The position numbers were made by a program, and so were the translations under genes. From the IMG/VR virus record IMGVR_UViG_3300048104_000385, positions 1-45,855 of that record: a stretch of 45,855 nucleotides of DNA; one strand, written 5' to 3'. The notes under the pieces are model-generated. The model saw only the letters and a program-made list of their open reading frames with translations. It ran no database searches and had not been told where the DNA came from. Origin of the DNA: a virus. Numbering within the stretch: the first letter of the stretch is position 1; every line of letters begins with the position of its first letter. Positions 23,265 through 30,044 of the stretch are shown piece after piece.

Positions 23265-23536
23265 TGAAAACATTTAAAGAATTAAGAGATAAGCTAGTAA
23301 AGGAAATATCTCCAGCTTTAGCTACTAGATACAGAGATAAAGCTTTAAAGGATAGACAAAAATTACCAGGAGCTTCTGATTTAGGAATTTCTAGTAGAGA
23401 TGCTCGTAAAGTAAAAAACAGAATTAAAGGTAGTAATAGAGCTTTAGATAGAGCTTATGGAAGAGGCGCTAGTTCAAGGCCTAAAGGTCAAAACGCAAAA
23501 TACTACGATAGAGACTTTAAAGGAACAAAAAAATAA
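23264..23536 (+). CDS. Small basic tagged protein
   Basis: The 90-residue protein starts MKTFKELRDKLVKEI. The first 26 bases of the gene are identical to those of the gene at 24007. The rest is rich in Arg/Lys/Gly (RYRDKALKDRQKLPGASDLGISSRDARKVKNRIKGSNRALDRAYGRGASSRPKG) and probably disordered and nucleic-acid binding. An internal head protein is likely. It starts one base into the previous stop codon. Confidence 0.65.
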   Translation: MKTFKELRDKLVKEISPALATRYRDKALKDRQKLPGASDLGISSRDARKVKNRIKGSNRALDRAYGRGASSRPKGQNAKYYDRDFKGTKK

Positions 23537-23537
23537 A

Positions 23538-24005
23538 ATGAAAGATTTTAAAGCATTTTTTAATGAAGCTGAAGATAAAGATATTGGCGATCGTAAAGGA
23601 AGTCAACCTAAAGCTTATTATGCTAAGGATGCTAAAGGCGATGAAATGGCTAAGTCTACTAAGCAAAAGAGAGCAGCTCATTTTAAGAAAAAATCTAGTA
23701 AGCCAGCTCCAGGCGATAAATCTGCAGAAACAAAACCTTCACAGCATACTAAGAAATTTAAAGATATGTTTGGTGAAGCTTCAGCACCTGACAAAGCACT
23801 TAAAGATAAAGCAGATAAGTCTGGAATGCCATTAGGTATATTAAGGCAAGTATTTAATAGAGGAGTTGCAGCTTGGAAAACAGGACACAGACCTGGAACA
23901 ACTGCAGTACAATGGGGATTAGCAAGAGTTAATTCATTCGTAACAAAATCCAGTGGAACCTGGGGTAAAGCCGATGCCGATTTGGCTAAAAAAGTAAGAG
24001 GATAA
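23538..24005 (+). CDS. Tagged protein with C-terminal DUF5824-like domain
   Basis: ATG 23538 gives a 155-residue protein beginning MKDFKAFFNEAED, a tag with an FNE/A site. A second similar segment, KKFKDMFGEASAP (about 73-85), lies between a lysine-rich linker and the C-terminal domain KSGMPLGILRQVFNRGVAAWKTGHRPGTT..WGLARVNSFVT, which I recognise as the DUF5824 type found at the ends of many phage proteins. Function is unknown. A frame extending upstream to 23457 is a shadow of the previous gene. Confidence 0.72.
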   Translation: MKDFKAFFNEAEDKDIGDRKGSQPKAYYAKDAKGDEMAKSTKQKRAAHFKKKSSKPAPGDKSAETKPSQHTKKFKDMFGEASAPDKALKDKADKSGMPLGILRQVFNRGVAAWKTGHRPGTTAVQWGLARVNSFVTKSSGTWGKADADLAKKVRG

Positions 24006-24006
24006 A

Positions 24007-24294
24007 ATGAAAACATTTAAAGAATTAAGAGAAAATAGTCAACTCAATGAAAAGGGGTGGGCACCTGAATCTCCTGAAGCATTTGCTAAAACTATGAAAG
24101 ATAAAAAACTCCAAAAGGATATCGCAAAGTTTTTTGATACTGACAGACATGAATTTATGTCAGTAAAGGACGCAGAAAAGAAATTTCCTTACATGATAAA
24201 ATACATGAAGAATTCTGAGTTTTTAAAAATAAACAAACAAAAGCTAACTGATAAAAATTTAATGACGGTTGCTATAACAATGTCAGACGATTAA
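24007..24294 (+). CDS. Small tagged protein
   Basis: The 95-residue protein starts MKTFKELRENSQLNEKG; its first 26 bases are identical to those at 23264. The remainder (APESPEAFAKTMKDKKLQKDIAKFFDTDRHEFMSVKDAEKKFPYMIKYMKNSEFLKINKQKLTD) is a lysine-rich helical domain of unknown family. Its tag and location suggest packaging in the head. It lies one base after the previous stop. Confidence 0.65.
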   Translation: MKTFKELRENSQLNEKGWAPESPEAFAKTMKDKKLQKDIAKFFDTDRHEFMSVKDAEKKFPYMIKYMKNSEFLKINKQKLTDKNLMTVAITMSDD

Positions 24295-24295
24295 T

Positions 24296-24532
24296 ATGAA
24301 AACTTTTAAGGAACAATCTAATCTTGACGAAGCACCATTAGTGATGTCCGATATGGATATGATTGATACGTTGTTTAATAAAATAAAAAATGATATGCTG
24401 AAAGCCAAAAGAAAAAACCAAGGTGAAAAAAACTGGCCAGCGTTACAGCAATTAGCAAAAATGGCTGGATATGGTATTACTAAAGCTGGGCAAGCTAAAG
24501 ATAAATCATTTAGGTACGATCTTAAAAAATGA
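24296..24532 (+). CDS. Small tagged protein
   Basis: The 78-residue protein starts MKTFKEQSNLDEAP, a tag with an LDE/A site. The body is helical and basic at the end (MIDTLFNKIKNDMLKAKRKNQGEKNWPALQQLAKMAGYGITKAGQAKDKSFRYDLKK). It overlaps the next gene by four bases (ATGA). No function is known. Confidence 0.65.
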   Translation: MKTFKEQSNLDEAPLVMSDMDMIDTLFNKIKNDMLKAKRKNQGEKNWPALQQLAKMAGYGITKAGQAKDKSFRYDLKK

Positions 24533-24759
24533 AAACATTTAAAGAGCTTAGAGAAAAGAAAAGCGAATCCTGGGAAGCAGGATATAAAAGAAGAGTCGTA
24601 AAAACAACTAAGCCTGAGCACAAAGAAAAAGGTTATGAGTGGAGAATTAAAGGTAAAGAAAAAGACCATTTATCTATTAAGTTATATAAGACTAAACCAT
24701 CACAATCAGAATTTAATAAGCAAATGAAAAGAGTTGCAGGTCATGAGTTCGGTGGATAG
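24529..24759 (+). CDS. Small tagged protein, basic beta-rich
   Basis: The 76-residue protein starts MKTFKELREKKSESWEAG and continues with basic, probably beta-rich sequence (YKRRVVKTTKPEHKEKGYEWRIKGKEKDHLSIKLYKTKPS) and a tail FNKQMKRVAGHEFGG. It is the fourth gene in a row with a MKTFKE start. No family is recognised. It overlaps the next gene by 17 bases. Confidence 0.65.
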   Translation: MKTFKELREKKSESWEAGYKRRVVKTTKPEHKEKGYEWRIKGKEKDHLSIKLYKTKPSQSEFNKQMKRVAGHEFGG

Positions 24760-25420
24760 TTTTAAAGAACATTATAATATTATGGAAGGTATTAATGATC
24801 CTTCTATTTTTAAAGCAGTATTCCTAGCAGGTGGTCCAGGTTCTGGAAAATCATTTGTTGTAGGTAAAACATCATTAGCATCATTAGGGTTTAAAATTAT
24901 AAACTCAGATACTAATTATGAAAATTCTCTTAAAAAGGCTGGGCTTACAATGGACGCAGAAGATATATTTTCTGCACAAGGGCAAGCATTAAGAGACAGA
25001 GCTAAGGCTATTACTGGTAAACAGTTAACCCTAGCTTTAAAGGGAAGATTAGGAGTAGTTATAGATGGAACTGGTAAAGATTACGCTAAAATAAAAGATA
25101 ATGTTGATCAGTTTAGAGCTGTAGGATATGCTGTACATATGATATTTGTTAATACTGATTTAGAAACTGCATTAGCACGAAATAAAAGCAGAGATAGAGT
25201 ATTACCAGATGAGCATGTAGAAAAAATGTGGAAATCAGTACAGAAAAACATTGGTAAATTCCAAGGGCTTTTTCGTAATAGAATGACAGTAATAGATAAC
25301 TCAACAGATGCAGATATTAACACATCTACTTTAGAAGCTTATAAGGATATACAACAGTGGGCTAAGAAACCACCAGAAAATTCATTAGCAGTTAAGTGGA
25401 TAAAAGGACAAAAAAAATGA
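24743..25420 (+). CDS. P-loop kinase (zeta-toxin/polynucleotide-kinase-like) with packaging-type tag
   Basis: ATG 24743 gives 225 residues beginning MSSVDSFKEHYNIMEG, a tag with an IME/G site. Then comes AVFLAGGPGSGKSF (25-38, Walker A), INSD near the end of the second strand, GVVIDGTGKDYAKI (Walker B region), VNTDLETALARNKSRDR and a lid-like region with arginines. The layout is that of P-loop kinases of the zeta-toxin/AAA_33/polynucleotide kinase type. The substrate may be a nucleic-acid 5' end, a nucleotide or a sugar nucleotide. Together with the ligase-like protein at 20376 it could form a repair pair delivered with the genome; that is inference. Confidence 0.75.
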   Translation: MSSVDSFKEHYNIMEGINDPSIFKAVFLAGGPGSGKSFVVGKTSLASLGFKIINSDTNYENSLKKAGLTMDAEDIFSAQGQALRDRAKAITGKQLTLALKGRLGVVIDGTGKDYAKIKDNVDQFRAVGYAVHMIFVNTDLETALARNKSRDRVLPDEHVEKMWKSVQKNIGKFQGLFRNRMTVIDNSTDADINTSTLEAYKDIQQWAKKPPENSLAVKWIKGQKK

Positions 25421-25869
25421 ATAAAGAAGAAGTAAAAATAAGAGATAAAATTGTATCATCATTTAACAGTAAATGGAAATACAGAAAGGATAAAACTCAG
25501 TACGGTATGGCTGATGCATGGAAAATTATATATTCTGAAGATGCAGAAGGTAAATTCGTAGGAGACTGTGAAGATTATTCTTTATCTATTCTTTATAGAT
25601 TATGTGGTGAAAGCCATTTAAAAATGTGGTGGATGTTATTAACACACCAAGCCGGTATATGTTGTGTAGGACCAAGCAAATGGAAAATGTCCCATGCTGT
25701 TTTAAGATATAAAGGTGAATACGTTGATAATTGGACTAAGAAATTTGGTGGTAAAGCCGCTATCGAAAAAAATCATACCTTTCATATTTTTTACGGATAT
25801 GGCTGGGCATATTTTACTGCTATTAAAATGATTATAAGTAAAGTAGTAAGAACTATTAAAGGAAACTAA
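25417..25869 (+). CDS. Transglutaminase-like cysteine protease fold protein
   Basis: ATG 25417, overlapping the kinase stop codon, gives a 150-residue protein with VGDCEDYSLSILYRL (Cys in GDCEDY), MSHAVLRYKGEYVDNW (His followed by Asp/Asn) in the order Cys-His-Asp expected of the bacterial transglutaminase-like cysteine proteinase family. The N-terminus is not tag-like and there is no signal peptide; the C-terminus has a hydrophobic helix (AYFTAIKMIISKVV). It could process proteins or peptides. It sits in the middle of the tagged-protein block. Confidence 0.68.
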   Translation: MNKEEVKIRDKIVSSFNSKWKYRKDKTQYGMADAWKIIYSEDAEGKFVGDCEDYSLSILYRLCGESHLKMWWMLLTHQAGICCVGPSKWKMSHAVLRYKGEYVDNWTKKFGGKAAIEKNHTFHIFYGYGWAYFTAIKMIISKVVRTIKGN

Positions 25870-25870
25870 A

Positions 25871-26620
25871 ATGAAACTATTTAAAGCAATTCGCGAAAAC
25901 TACGCACAAGACCTAGATCTTGCCCAGAAAAATGTAGCAAGACTTTCTAAGAAAGAAACAGGTCAAGATCAAAAAGATTATCAAGCAGTAGCTCGAGCTC
26001 TTAATCAAGGCAACCTTGGTGCAGTTAAAAAGGTAATCAAAAGTATTTCAACAAAAGAAATTCAAGCTGATATATTAAATATACTTGTAGGTTATAACGA
26101 CTTAATTGCTAAAATGTATCCTAAAGCAGTAGATAAAAACGGTAATCTTAAATCTGGCCTGAATGTAGATAAGCTGATTAAAGAAGAAACAGTTGAAGAA
26201 GGTAAGAAAATTCAAGACATAGTTCGTAAACACAAAAGAGAACTTCAGAAAGCACAAAAAAGTGGTAACCTAGAGCTATCTAAGAAAGCAGAAGACGAAC
26301 TCAGTAATTGGGCAAGTTCCAGTGGTGAGATTCGTGGAGACGATGAAGACGAATTCATTGACTGGTTAGATAGTAACCTTGACGATTTAGTTAAAGGTAA
26401 AATTAAAGAAGACGTTAATGAAGCTAAACCACCGAAGATGAAAAGTTTATCAATATACGGTTCTGAAATTTCTGGTTTAAAGCGTTCTAATGGAAGTAAA
26501 CTGAGTACATATACCGCTAAACCTGTAATAATTAAAGGTAAGTTAGGATTTAAAGTTACTGATGATAGTGGTTCATTTGAAACACTTGACCTTAAAAAAT
26601 TCGCGAAGATGTACGGATAA
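25871..26620 (+). CDS. Tagged multi-segment protein
   Basis: The 249-residue protein starts MKLFKAIRENYAQ and contains internal segments ending in glutamate sites, such as VEEGKK and VNEAKP, that separate a helical N-terminal domain (1-105), an acidic helical middle (EDELSNWASSSGEIRGDDEDEFIDWLDSNLDDL) and a beta-rich C-terminal domain (KSLSIYGSEISGLKRSNGSK...FKVTDDSGSFETLDL). The arrangement suggests a polyprotein that could be trimmed by the prohead protease. No family is recognised. Confidence 0.65.
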   Translation: MKLFKAIRENYAQDLDLAQKNVARLSKKETGQDQKDYQAVARALNQGNLGAVKKVIKSISTKEIQADILNILVGYNDLIAKMYPKAVDKNGNLKSGLNVDKLIKEETVEEGKKIQDIVRKHKRELQKAQKSGNLELSKKAEDELSNWASSSGEIRGDDEDEFIDWLDSNLDDLVKGKIKEDVNEAKPPKMKSLSIYGSEISGLKRSNGSKLSTYTAKPVIIKGKLGFKVTDDSGSFETLDLKKFAKMYG

Positions 26621-26988
26621 TGCATAAATTTTTAGAGCACATCGATGAAAGATTTGGACTATACGAAGGTAGGAATGTTCCATTAGAGCAACCTATGATC
26701 GAGGCTCCTGAGCCAGCACTTAATAAACCAAGCAGAAGCTCAGGCCCAAAGAAATATGTTGTATATGTTAAGAATCCAAAAACTGGAAACGTAAAGAAAA
26801 TTAATTTTGGCGACGAAAAGGGAGGTTTAACCTCTAAAATAAACGATAGAGATGCTGCAAGAAACTTTGCATCTCGTCATAACTGCGATACTAAAACGGA
26901 TAAACTATCACCAGGATACTGGTCATGTAGATTACCAAAGTATGCAAAGGACTTGGGGCTTAAAGGTGGTGGAGACTATTTTTGGTAA
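26620..26988 (+). CDS. Conserved phage protein (DUF5872-like) with short tag
   Basis: The 122-residue protein starts MHKFLEHIDERFGLYEGRN, with an LYE/G site, then a proline-rich linker and a conserved domain KKYVVYVKNPKTGNVKKINFGDEKGG....INDRDAARNFASRHNCDTKTDKLSPGYWSCRLPKYAKDLGL. This domain (DUF5872-like) is common in marine phages; its ASRHNC...GYWSCR part has Cys and His but no clear catalytic arrangement. Function is unknown. It overlaps the previous stop by one base. Confidence 0.7.
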   Translation: MHKFLEHIDERFGLYEGRNVPLEQPMIEAPEPALNKPSRSSGPKKYVVYVKNPKTGNVKKINFGDEKGGLTSKINDRDAARNFASRHNCDTKTDKLSPGYWSCRLPKYAKDLGLKGGGDYFW

Positions 26989-27256
26989 TCCATATATCGA
27001 TAGTGTATTAAACAGTACTACTATCGAAAGATCGTTCTTCTTAGATAAAGAAGATGCAGAATATGTTTGGCACTCAGATAAAGAGTTAAGAGAAGTAGAA
27101 GTATTAAACGGTGAAGGATGGCAATTTCAATACGAAAATTGTTTACCTTGGCTGATAGAAAAGGGAATGGTATTTTATATACCATTAGGAGAAAGACACA
27201 GACTAATAAAAGGTAAAACTACCTTACATTGTAGGATTATAAAACATGCCAAATAG
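26942..27256 (+). CDS. Cupin-like protein
   Basis: The frame reads IFGNPYIDSVLNSTTIERSFFLDKEDAEYVWHSDKELREVEVLNGEGWQFQYENCLPWLIEKGMVFYIPLGERHRLIKGKTTLHCRIIK. The pattern WHSD...VEVLNGEGW...L..G..FYIPLGERHRLIKG is that of a small cupin barrel, with possible metal-binding His and Asp. The start is uncertain: ATG 26942 lies inside the previous gene without a good Shine-Dalgarno, and GTG 26969 is an alternative giving VETIFGNP. No catalytic function can be given. Confidence 0.65.
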   Translation: MQRTWGLKVVETIFGNPYIDSVLNSTTIERSFFLDKEDAEYVWHSDKELREVEVLNGEGWQFQYENCLPWLIEKGMVFYIPLGERHRLIKGKTTLHCRIIKHAK

Positions 27257-27554
27257 CAACACCGCATCTCAACAAAGAGCTGAAGCTGCTTTAAGACTAG
27301 ATAGAATAGAAGAAAAAATTGATAGAATGTCTGAAGCAATTATTGCACTTGCTAGAGCTGAAGAAAAGATTCAAACACTTACGTCATTTTCTAAACAGCA
27401 ATCAGAGCAGATTGTTTTACTTATAAATAGAATAGACAAAGTGGAAAGCATCGTAGTAAACAATGCAAATACAATTAATATAATTAATAAAATATTTTGG
27501 ATAGTAATGGCTGCAGCTGCAACCACTATTACCGGAATGTTAATAATGCAATAA
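27246..27554 (+). CDS. Coiled-coil protein with C-terminal membrane helix (XhlA-like)
   Basis: The 102-residue protein has a long heptad-like helix (residues 10-75, RLDRIEEKIDRMSEAIIALARAEEKIQTL...INRIDKVESIVVNNANTINIINK) followed by one transmembrane segment at the C-terminus (IFWIVMAAAATTITGMLIM). This topology is that of haemolysin XhlA-like proteins, which can take part in phage lysis. No holin is otherwise obvious in the window, so it is one candidate for a lysis membrane protein, but the evidence is topological only. Confidence 0.6.
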   Translation: MPNSNTASQQRAEAALRLDRIEEKIDRMSEAIIALARAEEKIQTLTSFSKQQSEQIVLLINRIDKVESIVVNNANTINIINKIFWIVMAAAATTITGMLIMQ

Positions 27555-27567
27555 AATAGGAGAAAAT

Positions 27568-28821
27568 ATGAAATTGCAAGATAAAGAAACTCTAAGCGTT
27601 GCAGCAGCAGTCCAGAACGTATTAGAAGGTAAAAAGCCTGCAGTTAAGGAAGAACCAAAGTATCCACATGCGATGTATCATCCTGAAACTGGCAAAGAAG
27701 AAACTGCGAAAAACGAAGAAGAGCATAAAGCTTTATCTGCTAAGGGTTATACACATGAGAAGAACGAATCTCCTGAAGAGCCAAAAGCACGAGGCGAAAA
27801 AGATTTTAAAGCTAAACATGTAGTTAAGAAATCTGGTGCAAAATCTGATGGTTCAGTAGTAAAAGAAGATGTTGACGCACTTCATGAAGAAGCTATTGAA
27901 ATGGATAAAGAACTTTCTGAAGGTTTTTCCCCATCTCAAGTTAAAGCTGCTATCAAAATTGCTTCTAAAATGGGCGGTAATATGACAGGTGCTGTTAAAA
28001 AAATCGAAGCCATGAAAAAAGGTCTTTCTGATGAAAAGGAAGTTAAGGATGCATTACGCTTAGCTAACGAAGGAACAATGTCAGAAGAAGAAAAATCTGC
28101 AAAGCAAAAGAAGTACCAAGCTTTCTTTGATAAAGCACTTAAAAAGTTTGGTGTTAAATCACCTGCTGAACTCGAAGGCGACAAGAAAAAAGAATTCTTC
28201 GATTATATCGATAAGAATTATGAAGCTGACGATGAAGAAGATGAAATCGTATCAGAAGGTAAGGTTACAGTTGATGTTGACTGGATTGGCGATACCAAAG
28301 TAACTAAAGATGCTGAAAAGAAATTTAAAGTAAAAATTAAAGTAGATACCAGAAAAGGTACTGCTGATGTAACTGGTGATCATAAGCAAGTTGTTAAAAT
28401 GTTAATGGATCCAGACGTATACGGATTAGATAAAGGTGACATTGAAGACATGTTCCCAGGCCTTATGAAAGGTAAATTAGAATCTGTCCAAGAAGATGTT
28501 AGAGATATGAAAAACTATGATGATAGAAATCGTAGAGGCTTCGAAGCTAGAGCAAGTATTGAAGTAGTTAAAGGTAATAGCTCTAATAAATTTGATGATG
28601 ACTTTGGATTTAATAAAGCTGAAATGACAGTTATGGATAAAGTAATTAGTAAAATTAAGAAAATGCATGTAACTAGCTTTGATGGTGGTTCATCTGGCCC
28701 TGCATCTTTAGAATTTTACGGTGATGAAGCTGCTTTAACTAAGTTTCTTGCTGATAGAAATGTACAAAAGATTGTTAAAAAATATAAGGCTAAGGTATAC
28801 GGACCGACTTTAAACAAATAA
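27568..28821 (+). CDS. Highly charged multi-segment late protein
   Basis: The 417-residue protein, starting MKLQDKETLSVAAAVQNVLEGKK after AGGAG, is very rich in Lys and Glu. Repeated glutamate sites (VLEGK, LSEGF, ANEGT, VSEGK) separate low-complexity linkers from small domains: a helical SPSQVKAAIKIASKMGGN, a KKYQAFFDKALKKFGVKSPAELEGDKKKEFFDYIDKNY unit, and a beta-rich C-terminal part. This looks like a scaffold-like or packaged polyprotein processed by the prohead protease. No known family is evident. Confidence 0.65.
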   Translation: MKLQDKETLSVAAAVQNVLEGKKPAVKEEPKYPHAMYHPETGKEETAKNEEEHKALSAKGYTHEKNESPEEPKARGEKDFKAKHVVKKSGAKSDGSVVKEDVDALHEEAIEMDKELSEGFSPSQVKAAIKIASKMGGNMTGAVKKIEAMKKGLSDEKEVKDALRLANEGTMSEEEKSAKQKKYQAFFDKALKKFGVKSPAELEGDKKKEFFDYIDKNYEADDEEDEIVSEGKVTVDVDWIGDTKVTKDAEKKFKVKIKVDTRKGTADVTGDHKQVVKMLMDPDVYGLDKGDIEDMFPGLMKGKLESVQEDVRDMKNYDDRNRRGFEARASIEVVKGNSSNKFDDDFGFNKAEMTVMDKVISKIKKMHVTSFDGGSSGPASLEFYGDEAALTKFLADRNVQKIVKKYKAKVYGPTLNK

Positions 28822-28826
28822 TTGAT

Positions 28827-28834
28827 TATAAATA
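28827..28834 (+). promoter_or_regulatory. Late promoter placing +1 on the start codon
   Basis: TATAAATA is followed by exactly five bases (ACTAT) and then ATG 28840. By the T4 rule the transcript would start at the A of the ATG and be leaderless. Upstream late transcripts would also read this gene. Confidence 0.5.
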
Positions 28835-28839
28835 ACTAT

Positions 28840-29211
28840 ATGATGAAATTATTTGATAAACTAACTAGTAGGAATTTTAAGCTATTTGCTGCTAACCATT
28901 ATAATAACCCTGAATGTATTTCGGTGGATGAATTTATAGAGGATGTAAGTAGATTTAAATACTTAAAAAGATTATTAAAGAGGTATGAGCAATCAGGTGA
29001 TTTACAGGAGAGATTAATCCTAAATCACCTGATTGTAATATACAATGTGTTTGGCATTGAAGCTGCTGATAGAATGGTTTGGTTCAAAGTGAACGAAGCA
29101 CACTATCCAGCATTGAAAACCTTTTTAGTATTTTTGCATTTTATAAAAGAAAACGATAAGGTAGAAATACCTATGGACACTAATATAGTGGAAAGGTTAA
29201 GAAATATATGA
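28840..29211 (+). CDS. Conserved hypothetical protein of marine T4-like phages
   Basis: ATG 28840 (or ATG 28843) gives about 123 residues: MMKLFDKLTSRNFKLFAANHYNNPECISVDEFIEDVSRFKYLKRLLKRYEQSGDLQERLILNHLIVIYNVFGIEAADRMVWFKV. It is mostly helical, without membrane segments or catalytic motifs. I recognise the general type as common in marine T4-like genomes, but no function is known. No Shine-Dalgarno precedes the start and a late promoter lies five bases away. A 15-bp perfect inverted repeat lies inside the gene at 28990-29035. Confidence 0.75.
   Translation: MMKLFDKLTSRNFKLFAANHYNNPECISVDEFIEDVSRFKYLKRLLKRYEQSGDLQERLILNHLIVIYNVFGIEAADRMVWFKVNEAHYPALKTFLVFLHFIKENDKVEIPMDTNIVERLRNI
28990..29035 (+). 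repeat. 15-bp perfect inverted repeat inside a gene
   Basis: CAATCAGGTGATTTA (28990-29004) is the exact reverse complement of TAAATCACCTGATTG (29021-29035), with a 16-base spacer in which GGA and TCC can pair further. It lies within the coding region at 28840-29211. It could form a long hairpin in RNA or a cruciform in DNA. Role unknown. Confidence 0.85.
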
Positions 29212-29822
29212 GAACTGTATTAAATAAACGAAACGAAATAAACGAAGGTTTATTGTCTCGTGGTGCAGATATGGTTTATGCTATTAGATTTCTTAAACTT
29301 TTAGTAACGCCATTTAAAAAGACAGAAGCTTTTAAACAAGGCCTTGTTGACGAAAATGGATATAGAACAGAAATACCAATTGAAACTAATGATCAAAGAT
29401 CAGCATTTACAATATTTCATAGATTGGTATTTAATGTTAAGAAATTAATGGCTAAGGTTCCATTTGGTAAAACCAGATTAGCATCTTATGCCGCAGCTTT
29501 ATTCCTTGTTAAAGAACATACTGGAATATCAAGTGAAAGATTAAAAAGTATATTAATAGAATCTGGAGAAACGGATTTAGATACTATTAATGAAAGTGCT
29601 TGGTTTGAGAATAATAATAAACTAAATAAAGGCACTTATATATTAGTTAACGATATAGCATCACCAGATACTGCTGAGTTTATCGCTAAAAAGAACACAA
29701 AGGTAATAGTATCAGAAGTGACAGAACCAGCTGATACACTATTCAATATAAATATATACAAGGTTAAACACTTAAATACCAAACAATTTGTATATGTAAC
29801 AAATATGGATATAAAAAGATGA
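29208..29822 (+). CDS. Hypothetical late protein with possible tag
   Basis: The 204-residue protein starts MRTVLNKRNEINEGLLSRG, in which INE/G resembles the tag cleavage sites of neighbouring proteins although the FK core is absent. A helical domain follows (MVYAIRFLKLLVTPFKKTEAFKQGLVDENGYRTEIP), then a Lys-rich helical part and a C-terminal small beta domain (GTYILVNDIASPDTAEFIAKKNTKVIVSEVTEP...FNINIYKVKH). No family is recognised. It overlaps the previous gene by four bases. Confidence 0.68.
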   Translation: MRTVLNKRNEINEGLLSRGADMVYAIRFLKLLVTPFKKTEAFKQGLVDENGYRTEIPIETNDQRSAFTIFHRLVFNVKKLMAKVPFGKTRLASYAAALFLVKEHTGISSERLKSILIESGETDLDTINESAWFENNNKLNKGTYILVNDIASPDTAEFIAKKNTKVIVSEVTEPADTLFNINIYKVKHLNTKQFVYVTNMDIKR

Positions 29823-30040
29823 AATATAAAAGTTTTAAACAATGGGAAGATGCTGCTGCTAATTCCGTAGCAAGTGGCGGAGTCGATATGGCTCCAAACG
29901 CTATGGGTAAAAAAGCACTTCTAAAAAGAAAGAAAAAATCTGAAGGTAAATACGACGGCCGTACCAGAGAAGGTAGAAAATTCGTAGAAAGAATGTTAGC
30001 AAAGAGGTTGGCCAGAGAAGCTAAAAAAATAGAGAAATAA
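29819..30040 (+). CDS. Small basic tagged protein
   Basis: The 73-residue protein starts MKYKSFKQWEDAAAN, a tag-like sequence with an FK core. It continues with small residues (SVASGGVDMAPNAMG) and a highly basic helical tail (KKALLKRKKKSEGKYDGRTREGRKFVERMLAKRLAREAKKIEK). It is probably a DNA-binding internal head protein. It overlaps the previous gene by four bases and is the last tagged gene before the lysis genes. Confidence 0.65.
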   Translation: MKYKSFKQWEDAAANSVASGGVDMAPNAMGKKALLKRKKKSEGKYDGRTREGRKFVERMLAKRLAREAKKIEK

Positions 30041-30044
30041 TATT

